A stretch of 64,000 nt of DNA, from contig NZ_JAGPBB010000002.1 in the NCBI RefSeq assembly GCF_018063565.1, forward strand, positions 1-64,000. Reading direction: 5' to 3'. Of the stretch, positions 52,703 through 63,227 are shown piece after piece. The notes under the pieces were generated by a model. That model made no database searches. It saw only the letters and a list, made by a program, of their open reading frames with translations, and had not been told where the DNA came from. Made by a program: the position numbers and the translations under genes. Numbering within the stretch: the first letter of the stretch is position 1; each line of letters starts with the position of its first letter. Origin of the DNA: Rhodoferax sp. (GTDB lineage Bacteria > Pseudomonadota > Gammaproteobacteria > Burkholderiales > Burkholderiaceae_C).

Positions 52703-53539
52703 CTATGCAGCCCAACCCAGCAAGGGATGAGCCGCCAATCCATCGCAAACCCTGACCTGATACTCACCAGGCACATTGTCAAAAACCATTGCAGACTTCA
52801 GTTCAGCGAACACTGCGCTCCCCGACCCAGTCATGCGGCCACTCAGTCCTTGGATCCGGAGCCAGTCTATGGCTTCATCGATATCCGGGCAAAGTGATCG
52901 AGCAACTTCCTGCAAATCGTTGCGACAAGACCAGTCAGCGTTTGCAGCGAAGCCTGTGATTATAGTAGTTTCAGAATCTCTTTTTAGCTGGGGGTGAGAA
53001 AAAATTCGCCCGGTGTCCAGCCCGGTCTGAGGTTTGACGACCAGATACTGCGCCGGTGGAAGAAGGATTGGGTGCAGATTTTCGCCAATTCCGGACACGA
53101 ACGCATTGTTGCAACCCAGAAAAAAAGGCACATCGGCGCCCAGTTGGAGCCCGATGGCCATCAGACTTGATCGATCAAGGCCAAGCCGCCAGAGCCGGTT
53201 CAGTGCCAGCAGGGTGGATGCCGCATCGCTGGAGCCGCCACCCAAACCGGCCTGAGCCGGGATGCTCTTGTGGACGCCAATATGCGCACCGAGTGGTGTG
53301 CCACTGAATTGCTGCAGTGATCTGGCGGCTCGCACGATCAGGTCTTGCTCGGGGAGCGTGCAATTCAGGTCTTCACGGCTGATCTCACCATCGGTGCGGA
53401 TCTCAAAATGCAGTGTGTCGCACCAGTCAATCAGCCGAAACACTGACTCCAACAGGTGATAGCCGTCACTTCTCCGGCCGACCACGTGCAGGAACAGGTT
53501 GAGTTTGGCGGGCGCGCTGACATCGTAAAGAGACTTCAT
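52703..53539 (-). CDS. ispE: 4-diphosphocytidyl-2-C-methyl-D-erythritol kinase
   Basis: A 278-residue GHMP kinase of the MEP isoprenoid pathway. Features: N-terminal APAKLNLFLHVVGRRSDGYH, the ATP loop IPAQAGLGGGSSDAASTL (about 90-107) and the late GHMP motif RMTGSGSAVFAEL. ATG 53539 (MKSLYDV) matches the family start. It follows lolB on the same strand by 31 bases. Confidence 0.95.
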   Translation of the reverse strand: MKSLYDVSAPAKLNLFLHVVGRRSDGYHLLESVFRLIDWCDTLHFEIRTDGEISREDLNCTLPEQDLIVRAARSLQQFSGTPLGAHIGVHKSIPAQAGLGGGSSDAASTLLALNRLWRLGLDRSSLMAIGLQLGADVPFFLGCNNAFVSGIGENLHPILLPPAQYLVVKPQTGLDTGRIFSHPQLKRDSETTIITGFAANADWSCRNDLQEVARSLCPDIDEAIDWLRIQGLSGRMTGSGSAVFAELKSAMVFDNVPGEYQVRVCDGLAAHPLLGWAA

Positions 53540-53570
53540 GGTTTGAAATTGTGACCGACCATCGCCAACG

Positions 53571-54089
53571 TCAAGGTTCAAGCAACAGGCGCAATTCTGC
53601 GCTTGGCGCAGGGTAGTTTCGGCGCGCGGTGATTTTGCCCTGCTCCTGCTGGCTCAAGTCGACTGTCCAACCGTCGACCGGGCGATCTTGCCCTGCCAGC
53701 CAATCAAAAAAACTGGCCACAGGCACATGGGTACCCAGCAGGTGCCGGCTCAATGTGTTCAGGTCTGCAAAGGACTGCGTCACGCCGTTCGCGGTCAGCG
53801 TGGCTTGGTGCGGCATCCAGTCAACCAGGGCCGCCGTGGTGCCCAGCGGCGTTGTCAGGCGCAGCTGCCCGGTTTGCGCGTCGCCCTGGAGATCAAAGCC
53901 GGCGTTGTGCACCTGTGCCTGCGCGTCAGGCTGTTCATGGTCTGCAGGTATGCGCAGCGAGAGTTTGCCCGACCAAGTCATGACCGGGACATCATTTTTG
54001 GCTGTAGCGCTTATCCGGTTTGCACATCCAGCTACAAAAAAAGAAGCAACTGGAAGACTGGTCAAGCGCAGGACGTGACGTCGGATCAC
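53571..54089 (-). CDS. lolB: Outer-membrane lipoprotein receptor LolB
   Basis: A 172-residue lipoprotein that takes lipoproteins from LolA and inserts them in the outer membrane. The N-terminus is a signal with lipobox VAGC (C22); then WSGKLSLRI, GDAQTGQLRLTTPLGTTAA, and the LolB-type loop near FFDWLAGQDRPVDGW. The start is GTG, overlapping the TPR gene by four bases (GTGA). Codons for about 15-32, including the lipid-bearing Cys, lie within a dispersed repeat (copy F), so this end appears to be built from repeat sequence. Assignment also rests on the lolB-ispE order. Confidence 0.85.
   Translation of the reverse strand: MIRRHVLRLTSLPVASFFVAGCANRISATAKNDVPVMTWSGKLSLRIPADHEQPDAQAQVHNAGFDLQGDAQTGQLRLTTPLGTTAALVDWMPHQATLTANGVTQSFADLNTLSRHLLGTHVPVASFFDWLAGQDRPVDGWTVDLSQQEQGKITARRNYPAPSAELRLLLEP
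53994..54045 (-). repeat. Dispersed repeat, copy F, inside the lolB coding sequence
   Basis: Minus strand TTTTTTTGTAGCTGGATGTG, then AACCGGATAAGCGCTACAGC, a clear family member (compare copies B2 and E). It is in frame in lolB and encodes FFVAGCANRISATAK, including the lipobox cysteine. Confidence 0.6.
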
Positions 54090-55828
54090 AGTGGAACACG
54101 CAGCCGTTTCAGCGTTTCTTGAAGGGTCTCGTTGTCGCGGTTGAGCTTGACTGCCTCACGAAATACATGCAAGGCTTCGGCCTGGCGCTGGCTGACCCAT
54201 AAAACCTCACCCAGATGGGCCGCAATTTCAGCGTCCGGCTTGTCCTTGAAGGCGGCTTGCAACAACTCCAATGCGCGGGCGTGGTTGCCACTGCGAAACT
54301 CAGCCCAGGCCAGACTGTCGGTAATGAATGGGTCGCCAGGTGCCAACGCAAGTGCTTTGGCAATCAGGTCCCGGGCTTCGGGCAGCCGCATGTTGCGGTC
54401 GGCCAGCGAATAACCCAGCGCGTTATAGGCGTGGGGATCCTCGGGCTTGGCTGCAATCAGGCTGCGCAGCAAGCGCTCCATCTCTTCCATCTCCCCTAGT
54501 TTCTCACTGACCATGGCCAGGTCATACATCAGGTCAGTGTCGTGCGGATTCTGGGTGATGGCCGCTTTGAGGCGGTCACGGGCGCGGTCAAACAGTTTGT
54601 GCTCGCGTAACAGTGCCACCTCGGCCATGCGTTTGAGTCGCACGTCGGCTTCAGAATGTTCGGTTTGGTTTTGTATCAGCGTCAGCGCATCTTCGGTTTT
54701 GCCTTGCTGCGCCAACAGATTGGCACGCTGAACCTGCGCCCGCAGCACATCGTCCGGATTGTCGACCCTTTGTAGCAGAGCATCCGCCTGCACCAGGTCC
54801 TTGCGCAACTGCGCGACTTGAGCCAAAGACATTAGCGCCTGCGAACGTCCACGCCGGACTTCTGCGGAGCGCTCGGCTTGAGGCAGCGCCTCGACCAGGT
54901 CCAGATAACGCTGCAATTGCCGTTGGGCCGGATCAAGCTGTTGTTGCTGCAGATCCAGCGCACCGTGAATCAACCAGGCCTCGGCAAAATCGGCCTGACT
55001 GCTCTGAAGATGCGCCAACTCGGCGCGTGCCTCGACTTCGCGTTGCTGGCCGAGCAGGGCCTTGATAAACGCGATGCGAAATTCGGCGCGCGCCTGTGGC
55101 AGATGCTGTCTGACCAGTTGTTCTGCCTGGGGAGTGTCAGACCCGAGCATGGACATGGCCAGCAATGCCGGGTGCTCTGCATTTGGGTTCAGCGACAACG
55201 CTTTGCTGGCCGCTGCCAGCGCCGCGGTCTTATCGCCGGCACCAAGCCACATGCGCCCGATGACGGCTCCGGCCGTGGCACCCAAGGATGGATCGTCGGT
55301 CAGTTTCTGCAGCGCATTTTGTACGGTGGCAGCAGCAAGTTGGCGGTCAGAGACACGGTCGAAAAAATGAGGCAGACGCCACAGGAACTCGCGCTGTTCG
55401 GCAGCGGGCGTCAGGGTAATTTCATGCTGAATGGGCTCCACGGTATCGGCAACCCGGTTCAAGCCCAGCAGTATCTGCAGCACAAACAAGTTGGCCTCAC
55501 TGGATGTCGGCTCAGCGTCCCGCCACGCTTTGGCAGCTTGCAGGGCGGACTCTCCGGCACGCGCCTGGATGGCGATCTGCACTGCCCGCCTGAACACGTT
55601 CGGGTCACCGGTTTTGCGTGCTGCATCCAGCAGCAGCGAGAACGCGGTGGCTGATTCATGGTTGCGGGCATTGAGTTCGCCAAGCAGCAGTTGGTAAAAA
55701 AGCCCGCTGTCCATGGCTGACACTTTGGCGCTGCGCTGCGGCGCATCGGCGCTGTGGACCGACAGGCTGAGCATGCAGCCCAGCGCCAGGGGGGTGATGG
55801 CACGAAGAAATAGGGAATTGAAACGCAT
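54086..55828 (-). CDS. Exported tetratricopeptide repeat protein
   Basis: A 580-residue protein with a signal peptide ([20 protein letters not shown]). It is then almost entirely TPR-like helices, for example [60 protein letters not shown] and [23 protein letters not shown] arrays bind proteins; in this neighbourhood (upstream of lolB) such proteins are common in betaproteobacteria, possibly in envelope assembly, though unproven. ATG 55828 is chosen; the frame upstream only mirrors mutM. Confidence 0.85.
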   Translation of the reverse strand: MRFNSLFLRAITPLALGCMLSLSVHSADAPQRSAKVSAMDSGLFYQLLLGELNARNHESATAFSLLLDAARKTGDPNVFRRAVQIAIQARAGESALQAAKAWRDAEPTSSEANLFVLQILLGLNRVADTVEPIQHEITLTPAAEQREFLWRLPHFFDRVSDRQLAAATVQNALQKLTDDPSLGATAGAVIGRMWLGAGDKTAALAAASKALSLNPNAEHPALLAMSMLGSDTPQAEQLVRQHLPQARAEFRIAFIKALLGQQREVEARAELAHLQSSQADFAEAWLIHGALDLQQQQLDPAQRQLQRYLDLVEALPQAERSAEVRRGRSQALMSLAQVAQLRKDLVQADALLQRVDNPDDVLRAQVQRANLLAQQGKTEDALTLIQNQTEHSEADVRLKRMAEVALLREHKLFDRARDRLKAAITQNPHDTDLMYDLAMVSEKLGEMEEMERLLRSLIAAKPEDPHAYNALGYSLADRNMRLPEARDLIAKALALAPGDPFITDSLAWAEFRSGNHARALELLQAAFKDKPDAEIAAHLGEVLWVSQRQAEALHVFREAVKLNRDNETLQETLKRLRVPL

Positions 55829-55866
55829 CTGTTCATAATAATCCATGCACCACAGAAAGCGTTTGT

Positions 55867-56682
55867 ATGCCTGAATTACCCGAAGTGGAAGTAAGCCGCC
55901 GCAGCTTTGCCAACGCCATTGCCGGCGCGCAGGTGACGGGGGTGCGGGTTGGAAAACCGTTGCGCTGGCCACTGGGCATCCAGGGCGGTGAGTTGGTGGG
56001 GCGTCGTGTTGATGCCGTGACCCGGCGCGCCAAGTATCTGGTGATTCACCTTGACCGTGGGTACCTGCTGTTGCATCTGGGGATGTCCGGGAGCCTGTTG
56101 TTTGCGCCAGCTCTGCCTGAGCCCGGCTCACACGACCATTTTGATCTGCGCACCACACAGGGCACTTTGCGACTGCATGACCCCAGGCGTTTTGGCGCGA
56201 TGGTGTATGTGGACAGCCTGACCGACCCGATGGCACGCAAGTTGCTGGACCATTTGGGTATGGAGCCACTCGGGGACGAATTTTCCCTGGCACTGTTTTC
56301 TTCGGGCTTGAAACGACGCACGACCAGCGTCAAGCAGGCATTGATGGCCGGCGATCTGGTCGTGGGTGTGGGCAATATCTATGCGTCGGAAGCACTGTTT
56401 CTGGCAGGAATCCGGCCCAACGCAATAGCCAAGACCCTGAGTCGGGTAAGGGTGGCGCGTCTGCATCAGGCAATCGTTGACGTATTGTCCGCAGCGGTGG
56501 CCAAAGGGGGCAGTACCTTGCGTGATTTTTCCAGTGCCGATGGGCAGGCGGGTCATTTTCAGCTGGAGGTGATGGTGTACGGCCGCGCCAATTTGCCGTG
56601 CAAGCGCTGTGAGACAGCGGTCCGCCTGATCCGTCAGGGCCAGCGATCCAGCTTTTATTGCCCGCAGTGCCAACAGCGGTGA
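55867..56682 (+). CDS. mutM: Formamidopyrimidine-DNA glycosylase
   Basis: A 271-residue base-excision enzyme removing 8-oxoguanine. After Met the catalytic proline start [12 protein letters not shown] is intact. [10 protein letters not shown], the helix-two-turn-helix around [12 protein letters not shown] (with the conserved Asn) and the zinc finger [11 protein letters not shown]...YCPQCQQR are all present. Divergent from the TPR gene by 38 bases. mutY, the second enzyme of the 8-oxoG system, lies one gene downstream. Confidence 0.96.
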   Translation: MPELPEVEVSRRSFANAIAGAQVTGVRVGKPLRWPLGIQGGELVGRRVDAVTRRAKYLVIHLDRGYLLLHLGMSGSLLFAPALPEPGSHDHFDLRTTQGTLRLHDPRRFGAMVYVDSLTDPMARKLLDHLGMEPLGDEFSLALFSSGLKRRTTSVKQALMAGDLVVGVGNIYASEALFLAGIRPNAIAKTLSRVRVARLHQAIVDVLSAAVAKGGSTLRDFSSADGQAGHFQLEVMVYGRANLPCKRCETAVRLIRQGQRSSFYCPQCQQR

Positions 56683-56749
56683 GCCACAGGGTCGTGGGAC
56701 TTTGCCGGGCGAGGGTGCTATATTGACCCTCAGCAAGTTCGGAGGCGGA

Positions 56750-58711
56750 TTGGGAACTTCATTCAATGAGAAATTTGACCAACATGGCGCATGGCGACGT
56801 GAGTTTGCGCTGCGCCTGAGGTTGCTGGCGCAGTGGCTCAAAGAGCAGGACATGCTCGACGCCTCGGTGGAAGAACGTCTGCATCAACTGGAGACGCAGG
56901 TCCGCGTGGATAAGGTGATGGTGGCGTTTGTCGCCGAGTTTTCCCGCGGCAAGTCCGAGCTGATCAACGCAGTTTTTTTTGCCGGGTATGGTCAACGCAT
57001 ACTGCCAGCCAGTGCCGGTCGCACCACCATGTGCCCAACCGAGATGGCCTATGACCCGAGCCTGCCGCCCTGTCTAAGACTGTTGCCAATCGAAACCCGG
57101 ATGCAGCCACAGTCGTTGATGGAGTGGCGCATGGTGCCTGATCGATGGGAGCATACGCCGCTTGAGGTGAACAATCCGAAGCAATTGGCGCAGGCATTTG
57201 CGCGCGTCTCGGAAACCCGACGAGTCAGCACAGATGAGGCGCGGGCACTCGGCTTCATGCATGGTCAGAATCCGGATGATCTGTTCACCGCCAATGCGGA
57301 TGGCGGAGTTGAGATCCCCAGATGGCGACATGCGCTGGTCAACATTGCGCACCCTTTGCTGCGCCAGGGTTTGGTAATTCTCGACACTCCAGGATTGAAC
57401 GCGATCGGCGCCGAGCCAGAACTGACCGTGAATTTGATCACGCAGGCGCAGGCGATTGTCTTTGTGCTGGCCGCTGACACCGGCGTGACGCAGTCAGATT
57501 TGACCATCTGGCGTGAGCATTTGCTCGATGATCAGCGTGATGCGGCGGCACGGCTGGTGGTACTCAACAAGATCGACACCCTTTGGGATGCGTTGGACAG
57601 CGAAGAAGAAGTGCAGGCGCAAATTGATAAACAAATGCGTGATGCGGCGCACATTCTTGGTGTCAATCCAGGGCAAGTGATGGCCCTCTCTGCTCAAAAG
57701 GGCTTGCTGGGCAAGTTGAGCAATGATCAGGCATTGAGCCAGCGAAGCGCGCTTGCCGTGTTTGAAACCGCTTTGAGTCAGGGTGTTGTTGAGCGCCGAC
57801 GGCAGTTGCTGGGGCGGCAGGTCACTTCGGCCATGGAGGGTTTGCAAAGTGAGACGGCAAGGGTGATCCAGATCCGTCGGCGTGAAATTGCCGAGCAATC
57901 GATTGAGCTCAAAGGACTGCAGGGGAAAAACCGGCCGGTCATCAGGAGCATGCGATCCAGAATTGCCGCTGAACAGGCAGAGTTTGATGCGGCAGGCACT
58001 CGGATACACGCAGTGCGCTCGGTACACCTGAAACTGCTGAGGGATATCTTTTCCTTGTTGGGGGCCTCGCGTTTGAAGCAGGAAATAGCCGCTTTGACGG
58101 GTTCACTGAATCAAAAGGGCTTCAAACTTGGTATCAGGCACATCTATGGTGAAACCTTTGCGCATCTGCGTGCCAATTTGCAGCAGGTCCAGGCCAGGGG
58201 CCAGGAAATTCACGCCATGCTGGAGGCCACGTTCTCACATCTGAACACCGATTACGGTTTCTCGCTGCGCGTCGCGGATGCGCCGGATGTGACGGGCTAC
58301 CTGAATGAACTCGATCTGATCGAGCGCAGCCATCTCCAGTACCTGGGTGTTGGCAACACATGGAGGCTGGCGCAGCTTGAGTTCGCACAGAATGTTGTCA
58401 GGGCGTTGTCGACACGTTTGCGCAGGGTTCATGAAACTGCCTTGGCCGACGTCGAGGCCTGGAGCAAATCGGCGGCGTCGCAGCTGGACTCCCAGTTGCG
58501 CGGGCGTCGACGTAATTTCGTCCGTCGGCTGGAGGCGATTGATCGCATCGCCCAGGCGTCTGAGGGCTTGGACGAGCGCATCGCCGAGGTGCAGGGGCGT
58601 GATGCCGACCTGCAGCAGGCGCAGCAAAAACTCGATGAACTGACCGGGTACCTGATGCGGATGGCCGCCCAGCGGCCGATTGATGTGGCCGATGGTGCAG
58701 CGGGTGCGTGA
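56750..58711 (+). CDS. Dynamin-family GTPase between mutM and mutY
   Basis: A 653-residue large GTPase. The P-loop is VAEFSRGKSELINAVF, degenerate in that Ala replaces the first Gly of GxxxxGKS. Switch-region residue T is in AGRTTMCPTE, G3 is ILDTPGLNAIG and G4 VVLNKIDTLWD. The C-terminal half is long helices, as in bacterial dynamin-like proteins, but without an obvious membrane paddle. The likely start is TTG 56750, four bases after GGAGG; TTG 56702 is an alternative. Its end overlaps mutY by 20 bases, so expression is coupled to DNA repair. Function unknown. Confidence 0.8.
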   Translation: MGTSFNEKFDQHGAWRREFALRLRLLAQWLKEQDMLDASVEERLHQLETQVRVDKVMVAFVAEFSRGKSELINAVFFAGYGQRILPASAGRTTMCPTEMAYDPSLPPCLRLLPIETRMQPQSLMEWRMVPDRWEHTPLEVNNPKQLAQAFARVSETRRVSTDEARALGFMHGQNPDDLFTANADGGVEIPRWRHALVNIAHPLLRQGLVILDTPGLNAIGAEPELTVNLITQAQAIVFVLAADTGVTQSDLTIWREHLLDDQRDAAARLVVLNKIDTLWDALDSEEEVQAQIDKQMRDAAHILGVNPGQVMALSAQKGLLGKLSNDQALSQRSALAVFETALSQGVVERRRQLLGRQVTSAMEGLQSETARVIQIRRREIAEQSIELKGLQGKNRPVIRSMRSRIAAEQAEFDAAGTRIHAVRSVHLKLLRDIFSLLGASRLKQEIAALTGSLNQKGFKLGIRHIYGETFAHLRANLQQVQARGQEIHAMLEATFSHLNTDYGFSLRVADAPDVTGYLNELDLIERSHLQYLGVGNTWRLAQLEFAQNVVRALSTRLRRVHETALADVEAWSKSAASQLDSQLRGRRRNFVRRLEAIDRIAQASEGLDERIAEVQGRDADLQQAQQKLDELTGYLMRMAAQRPIDVADGAAGA

Positions 58712-59747
58712 GGCACCCCGGGCCGGGTTTCAGCTGGCGCAGGCCGTTGTGACGTGGCAAGTCAGGCACGGTCGCAATGACTTGCCTTGGCAAGGCACGA
58801 CCGACCCGTACCGGGTGTGGCTGTCCGAAATCATGTTGCAGCAAACCCAGGTGGTCACGGTTCGGGTCTACTTTGAGCGGTTTTTGGCCCGATTTACCAA
58901 TGTTGGCGTGCTCGCGAGCGCGCCACTTGACGAGGTATTGAGCCTCTGGGCGGGTTTGGGCTATTACAGCCGGGCGCGCAATTTGCACCGTTGTGCGCAA
59001 GAGATCGTGCACCACCACGGCGGCGTGTTTCCGCGCAGTGCACAGATGTTGCAGACCCTGCCGGGAATTGGCCGCTCCACCGCCGCTGCCATCGCTGCCA
59101 TTTGTTTTGGTGAACGCGTTGCAATTCTGGACGGTAACGTCCGCCGGGTGTTGACGCGTTTCTTGGCCTATGAAGCTGATTTGGCCCGTCCCGCGAATGA
59201 GCGCCAGTTGTGGGATCTGGCGACGCAGCAGTTGCCACAACAAGACCTGTCCGTGCAGATGCCTCGTTACACCCAAGGCATGATGGATTTGGGTGCCACG
59301 CTCTGCACTGCCAGGCGGCCCGCCTGTGAGGTGTGCCCATTGGCCGGTGCCTGTCAGGCTTTTAGGCGGCACCAGGTTGAGCACTTCCCGGTCCGGAGTC
59401 GCCAGGTCAAGCGTCATGTGCAGTCGATCTGGATGCTTTGGGCGCGTACTGACAGCGATGCACTGTGGTTGCAACGCCGCCCGACCCCAGGCGTTTGGGC
59501 AGGCCTTTTCTGTTTTGCGCTGTTTGACGATCTGGCCAGTTTGAGGGTGGTGCTGCCAGCAGCGCATCCGATCGTTGAACTGCCGGTGGTCAAGCATGTG
59601 TTGACTCACAAAGACCTCTATTTGCATCCGGTGCAGACCCATCTGCAGCACCCGCTCAGGCCCAGCCTGGATGGCGATTGGCTGGACCGGAATCAATGGA
59701 TGAGTCTCGGGTTGCCAGCCCCGATCAAGAAAATGCTGATGTCCTAG
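58692..59747 (+). CDS. mutY: A/G-specific adenine DNA glycosylase
   Basis: A 351-residue enzyme excising adenine opposite 8-oxoguanine. It shows [15 protein letters not shown] (catalytic Glu), the helix-hairpin-helix [20 protein letters not shown] with the catalytic Asp in [11 protein letters not shown], the iron-sulfur ligands C...[10 protein letters not shown] and a C-terminal NUDIX-like domain that reads 8-oxoG. ATG 58692 lies inside the end of the GTPase gene; upstream TTG/ATG starts at 58680/58683 are possible. Confidence 0.95.
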   Translation: MVQRVREAPRAGFQLAQAVVTWQVRHGRNDLPWQGTTDPYRVWLSEIMLQQTQVVTVRVYFERFLARFTNVGVLASAPLDEVLSLWAGLGYYSRARNLHRCAQEIVHHHGGVFPRSAQMLQTLPGIGRSTAAAIAAICFGERVAILDGNVRRVLTRFLAYEADLARPANERQLWDLATQQLPQQDLSVQMPRYTQGMMDLGATLCTARRPACEVCPLAGACQAFRRHQVEHFPVRSRQVKRHVQSIWMLWARTDSDALWLQRRPTPGVWAGLFCFALFDDLASLRVVLPAAHPIVELPVVKHVLTHKDLYLHPVQTHLQHPLRPSLDGDWLDRNQWMSLGLPAPIKKMLMS

Positions 59748-60646
59748 TCTTTGGCAGAGCGGGCGTCCATTTCGCGGTGTCTCCTGAGGGTGACCCAGTG
59801 TGCCTGGTAGTGTGCCGTCAGCTGCTCCACCAAATAGACCGACCGGTGCTGGCCACCCGTGCAACCAATGGCCACGGTGACGTAGCTGCGATGGTTTTGT
59901 GCCAGTGCGTTAAGCCAGCCATCCAGAAACCTGCAGATATCTGAGAACATCCGCGCCACTTCGTCCTGCTGCCCCAAAAAACTGACCACAGCGGCATCCT
60001 TGCCGGTCAGGGCGCGCAAGGCCGGCTCGTAGTGCGGGTTGGGCAGCATCCGAACGTCAAACACATAGTCCGCGTCACTGGGTATGCCACGTTTGAAGGC
60101 AAATGACTCAAACACTAGCGTCAATTGCTCAGCTGGCGCCTCGATGAATGATTTGACATAACTTTGCAGCTGGGTGGGGCGGATGATGCTGGAATCGATG
60201 ACGTGCGCCTGGGCGCGCAGGTCGCTCAGCAATTCGCGCTCAAGCTCGATGGCATCCGCCAGTGCGTGCCGGTGGTCACGCTGATCGGCCCCCGCTGCAA
60301 TGGCTGATAGCGGATGGCGCCTGCGTGTTTCCGAAAAACGGCGGATCAAGGTGTCGGTGGTGGCGTCAAGAAAAATCGAATCGATACAGATCTTGCTGGC
60401 CTTGAGCTGCTTGAGCAGTTCGGGCACCAATGGCAGTGCCTGTGCGCTGCGCACGTCCATGGCAATGGCCAGACGTTTGCAATGCTGGTGACGCTCAAGC
60501 TCCACCAGCGGCATCAACAACTCAGGCGGCAAGTTGTCCACGCAGTAAAAGCCAAGGTCCTCCAGCGCGTGCAAAGCGACCGATTTGCCAGAGCCCGACA
60601 TGCCGGTAATCAGCACGATCTGCAAGTCGGTCAGCGCTTTGGGCAT
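59744..60646 (-). CDS. rapZ: RNase adapter protein RapZ
   Basis: A 300-residue ATPase/GTPase adapter. The N-terminal P-loop is [17 protein letters not shown] and the C-terminal sensor part contains [18 protein letters not shown]. In E. coli RapZ presents the GlmZ small RNA to RNase E and so tunes cell-wall precursor synthesis. ATG 60646 (MPKALTDL) starts one base after the recN stop. Its 3' end overlaps mutY (opposite strand) by four bases. Confidence 0.93.
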   Translation of the reverse strand: MPKALTDLQIVLITGMSGSGKSVALHALEDLGFYCVDNLPPELLMPLVELERHQHCKRLAIAMDVRSAQALPLVPELLKQLKASKICIDSIFLDATTDTLIRRFSETRRRHPLSAIAAGADQRDHRHALADAIELERELLSDLRAQAHVIDSSIIRPTQLQSYVKSFIEAPAEQLTLVFESFAFKRGIPSDADYVFDVRMLPNPHYEPALRALTGKDAAVVSFLGQQDEVARMFSDICRFLDGWLNALAQNHRSYVTVAIGCTGGQHRSVYLVEQLTAHYQAHWVTLRRHREMDARSAKD

Positions 60647-60647
60647 G

Positions 60648-62300
60648 TCAATCACCTTGGGTCTGAAGCATATCGCGGGCATGTGCCAGCGTGCTTGCCA
60701 GAATACGTTCACCCCCCAGCATACGCGCCAGTTCGGCCACACGCTCGTCACCACGAACCGGGTGGACCGAGCTGACTGTGGCGCCGGCTTCTAGTTGCTT
60801 GTGAACAAGCAGATGTTGGTCCGCGCAGGCGGCAACCTGCGGCAGGTGGGTCACCGCCAGTACTTGACGGTCAGCCCCGAGTTGCTGCATCAAGCGCCCC
60901 ACGGTTTCTGCCACAGCACCACCGACTCCTGCGTCCACTTCATCAAAGATCAGGGTCGGGGCGCTGCCGAGCTGGCTGGTGGTGACGGCGATGGCCAATG
61001 CGATGCGCGACAACTCGCCCCCTGAGGCCACTTTGTTAACCGGCCTTGGCGTACTGCCGGCGTGTCCCGCCACCAGAAAACTGATCTCGTCCATGCCACT
61101 TTGTAGCGGCTGGGCAGATGGCTGCACCTCAACCTTGAACTGTCCGCCCGACATGCCGAGCCCCTGCATGGCGTTGGTGATGCTGTCGGCCAGACCTTGC
61201 GCAGCCTGACGTCTGGATTGTGTCAATTGCCGGGCTGCCTGTTGGTAAGCTCGCCAGGTACGCTCCTGTGTCTGTTCCAGCGACTGCAGATCGGCGGCGG
61301 CGTCAAGAGCGGCAAGGTCATGCCGCCACTGCAACAGCAGGTCTGGCAAGTCTTCCGGGTTGCGTTTGAAACGGCGCGACAGCGTCACCCATAGTGCCAA
61401 GCGTTGGTCCAGCAGGTTCAGGCTGTCCGGGTCCGGTTCGGTTTTGCGCAGGTAAACGCGCAGCGACCGCGCGCTGTCCTCAGTTTGCGCAAGACTTGAA
61501 GCCAAAACCTCACCTAGCGTTTTAAATTCGGGCTCTATATGCTCTTGTTTTTGAAGTAATTCGAGTGCCTGACCAAGCGGACGGGTGGCATTGCTTTCGT
61601 CTCCATCAAGGGCTGCCAGTGCTGCCTGCGCGGCATCAATCAAGGCCTGTGCGTTGGAAAGCCGGGTATGGTCGGCATTGAGGGTGGGCCACTCGTTGAC
61701 TTGGGGCGACAACTTCTCCAGTTCGCCGATTTGCCAGCTCAACCGTTCGCGGTCTTGCAGCAAGGACTCCTGAGCGGCGTGTGCGCACTTGAGTTGCTCC
61801 TGCGCGGCGCGCCATTGTTGCCACAGTGTGGCAACCTCGGTTTGCGAGAGTTTGGCATAGGCATCGAGCAGGCCGCGCATGGCGTCAGAGCGGGTCAGGC
61901 TTTGCCAGGCATGCTGACCATGAATGTCGAGCAGTTGTTCACCGGCGGCACGCAATTGCGTGGAAGTGGCTGGGCTGCCATTGATCCAGGCGCGGCTTTT
62001 GCCTTGCGAATCAAAGGTGCGTCGCAGCATCAGCAGGCTGTCAGTGGCAAATCCGGCATCCTCGAGCCAGGCCAAGATCGTCTGCGTGACCTCAAACTCG
62101 GCGCAAACCTCGGTGCGGGAAGCGCCCTCGCGGATCAGGTTCAAGTCGGCACGGCCACCGGTGGCCAGTTGCAATGCATCAATGAGGATCGACTTGCCAG
62201 CCCCGGTTTCTCCCGTCAGTACCGTGAAGCCTGACGCCAGGTCCAGATCAAGCTCGCGCACGATGACAAAGTCGCGCAGGACAATGCGTCGCAAACTCAC
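60648..62300 (-). CDS. recN: DNA repair protein RecN
   Basis: A 550-residue SMC-like ATPase in double-strand-break repair. Head motifs: Walker [18 protein letters not shown] near the N-terminus, and signature [15 protein letters not shown] with Walker [14 protein letters not shown] near the C-terminus, joined by coiled coil. The start is GTG 62300, overlapping the nadK stop by four bases (GTGA); this gives the family start [10 protein letters not shown]. nadK-recN-rapZ form one operon. Confidence 0.95.
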   Translation of the reverse strand: MSLRRIVLRDFVIVRELDLDLASGFTVLTGETGAGKSILIDALQLATGGRADLNLIREGASRTEVCAEFEVTQTILAWLEDAGFATDSLLMLRRTFDSQGKSRAWINGSPATSTQLRAAGEQLLDIHGQHAWQSLTRSDAMRGLLDAYAKLSQTEVATLWQQWRAAQEQLKCAHAAQESLLQDRERLSWQIGELEKLSPQVNEWPTLNADHTRLSNAQALIDAAQAALAALDGDESNATRPLGQALELLQKQEHIEPEFKTLGEVLASSLAQTEDSARSLRVYLRKTEPDPDSLNLLDQRLALWVTLSRRFKRNPEDLPDLLLQWRHDLAALDAAADLQSLEQTQERTWRAYQQAARQLTQSRRQAAQGLADSITNAMQGLGMSGGQFKVEVQPSAQPLQSGMDEISFLVAGHAGSTPRPVNKVASGGELSRIALAIAVTTSQLGSAPTLIFDEVDAGVGGAVAETVGRLMQQLGADRQVLAVTHLPQVAACADQHLLVHKQLEAGATVSSVHPVRGDERVAELARMLGGERILASTLAHARDMLQTQGD

Positions 62301-63199
62301 GTCGTGGTTACTCCCTCGTTCCAATGTAATTTTTCGCGCAAGGTGTCGTAATACGACCAACCTTTGGGGTGCAAGAACCGGACATGGTGCTTGGACTGGC
62401 TGACCTCAATGCGGTCGCCGTGCATCAGCGATGCGAGAGACTGCGTATCAAAACTGGCGCTGGCATCGCGGCCGGCCACAATTTCAATGGCGATGCAGGA
62501 AGTATTGGCCAGCACAATAGGGCGATTGGACAAGGTGTGAGGCGCGATCGGTGCCATCACCCAACCTGCTATCGATGGGTGCAGCAATGGACCACCAGCC
62601 GACAAGGCATAGGCAGTAGACCCGGTTGAGGTGGCAATGATCAGCCCGTCCGCGCGCTGGTTGGCAACAAAATGGCCATCCACCTCCACCCGCAATTCGA
62701 CCATACCCGACGCAGCGCCCCGGTTCACCACCACGTCGTTCATGGCCATGGCTTTGTATACACAATGTCCATCCCGCATGACGCGGGCGTTCATGAGGCT
62801 GCGTAGGTCTTCAACATACTCACCCTGCAGCATCTTGCCCAGACTGACTGCAAAATTGCCATAGGGAATGTCGGTGATGAAGCCGAGCCGCCCTTGATTG
62901 ATGCCAATCAGCGGCACACCGTACGCAGCCAGCTTTCGGCCAACACCCAACATCGTGCCATCGCCACCAACCACCAGACAAAGGTCACACTGTTGACCAA
63001 TTTGCTCCACGGTGAATTGCTGATATCCCGTCATCCCCATGTTGAGTGCGGTGTCGTGTTCCAGCACCACTTCACAACCCTGGTTGTGTAAAAAATGTGC
63101 AACCGCTTCGATCGCGCTGCGTGCGTTGGCAACCGAGGCACCGGTTGCCAGCGTTTGGTACTTGCCGACGAGGGCCACGAGCTGGAATTTGGGGTTCAT
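62297..63199 (-). CDS. nadK: NAD kinase
   Basis: A 300-residue enzyme making NADP from NAD. Motifs: [13 protein letters not shown] (GGDG), [21 protein letters not shown] (NE/D) and [23 protein letters not shown] 63199 (MNPKFQLV) is chosen; an in-frame TTG lies six bases upstream. Only 28 bases separate it from the divergent hrcA ATG. recN overlaps its 3' end. Confidence 0.95.
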   Translation of the reverse strand: MNPKFQLVALVGKYQTLATGASVANARSAIEAVAHFLHNQGCEVVLEHDTALNMGMTGYQQFTVEQIGQQCDLCLVVGGDGTMLGVGRKLAAYGVPLIGINQGRLGFITDIPYGNFAVSLGKMLQGEYVEDLRSLMNARVMRDGHCVYKAMAMNDVVVNRGAASGMVELRVEVDGHFVANQRADGLIIATSTGSTAYALSAGGPLLHPSIAGWVMAPIAPHTLSNRPIVLANTSCIAIEIVAGRDASASFDTQSLASLMHGDRIEVSQSKHHVRFLHPKGWSYYDTLREKLHWNEGVTTT

Positions 63200-63227
63200 T
63201 TTCAAATTACATCACTAAAATGAAATC

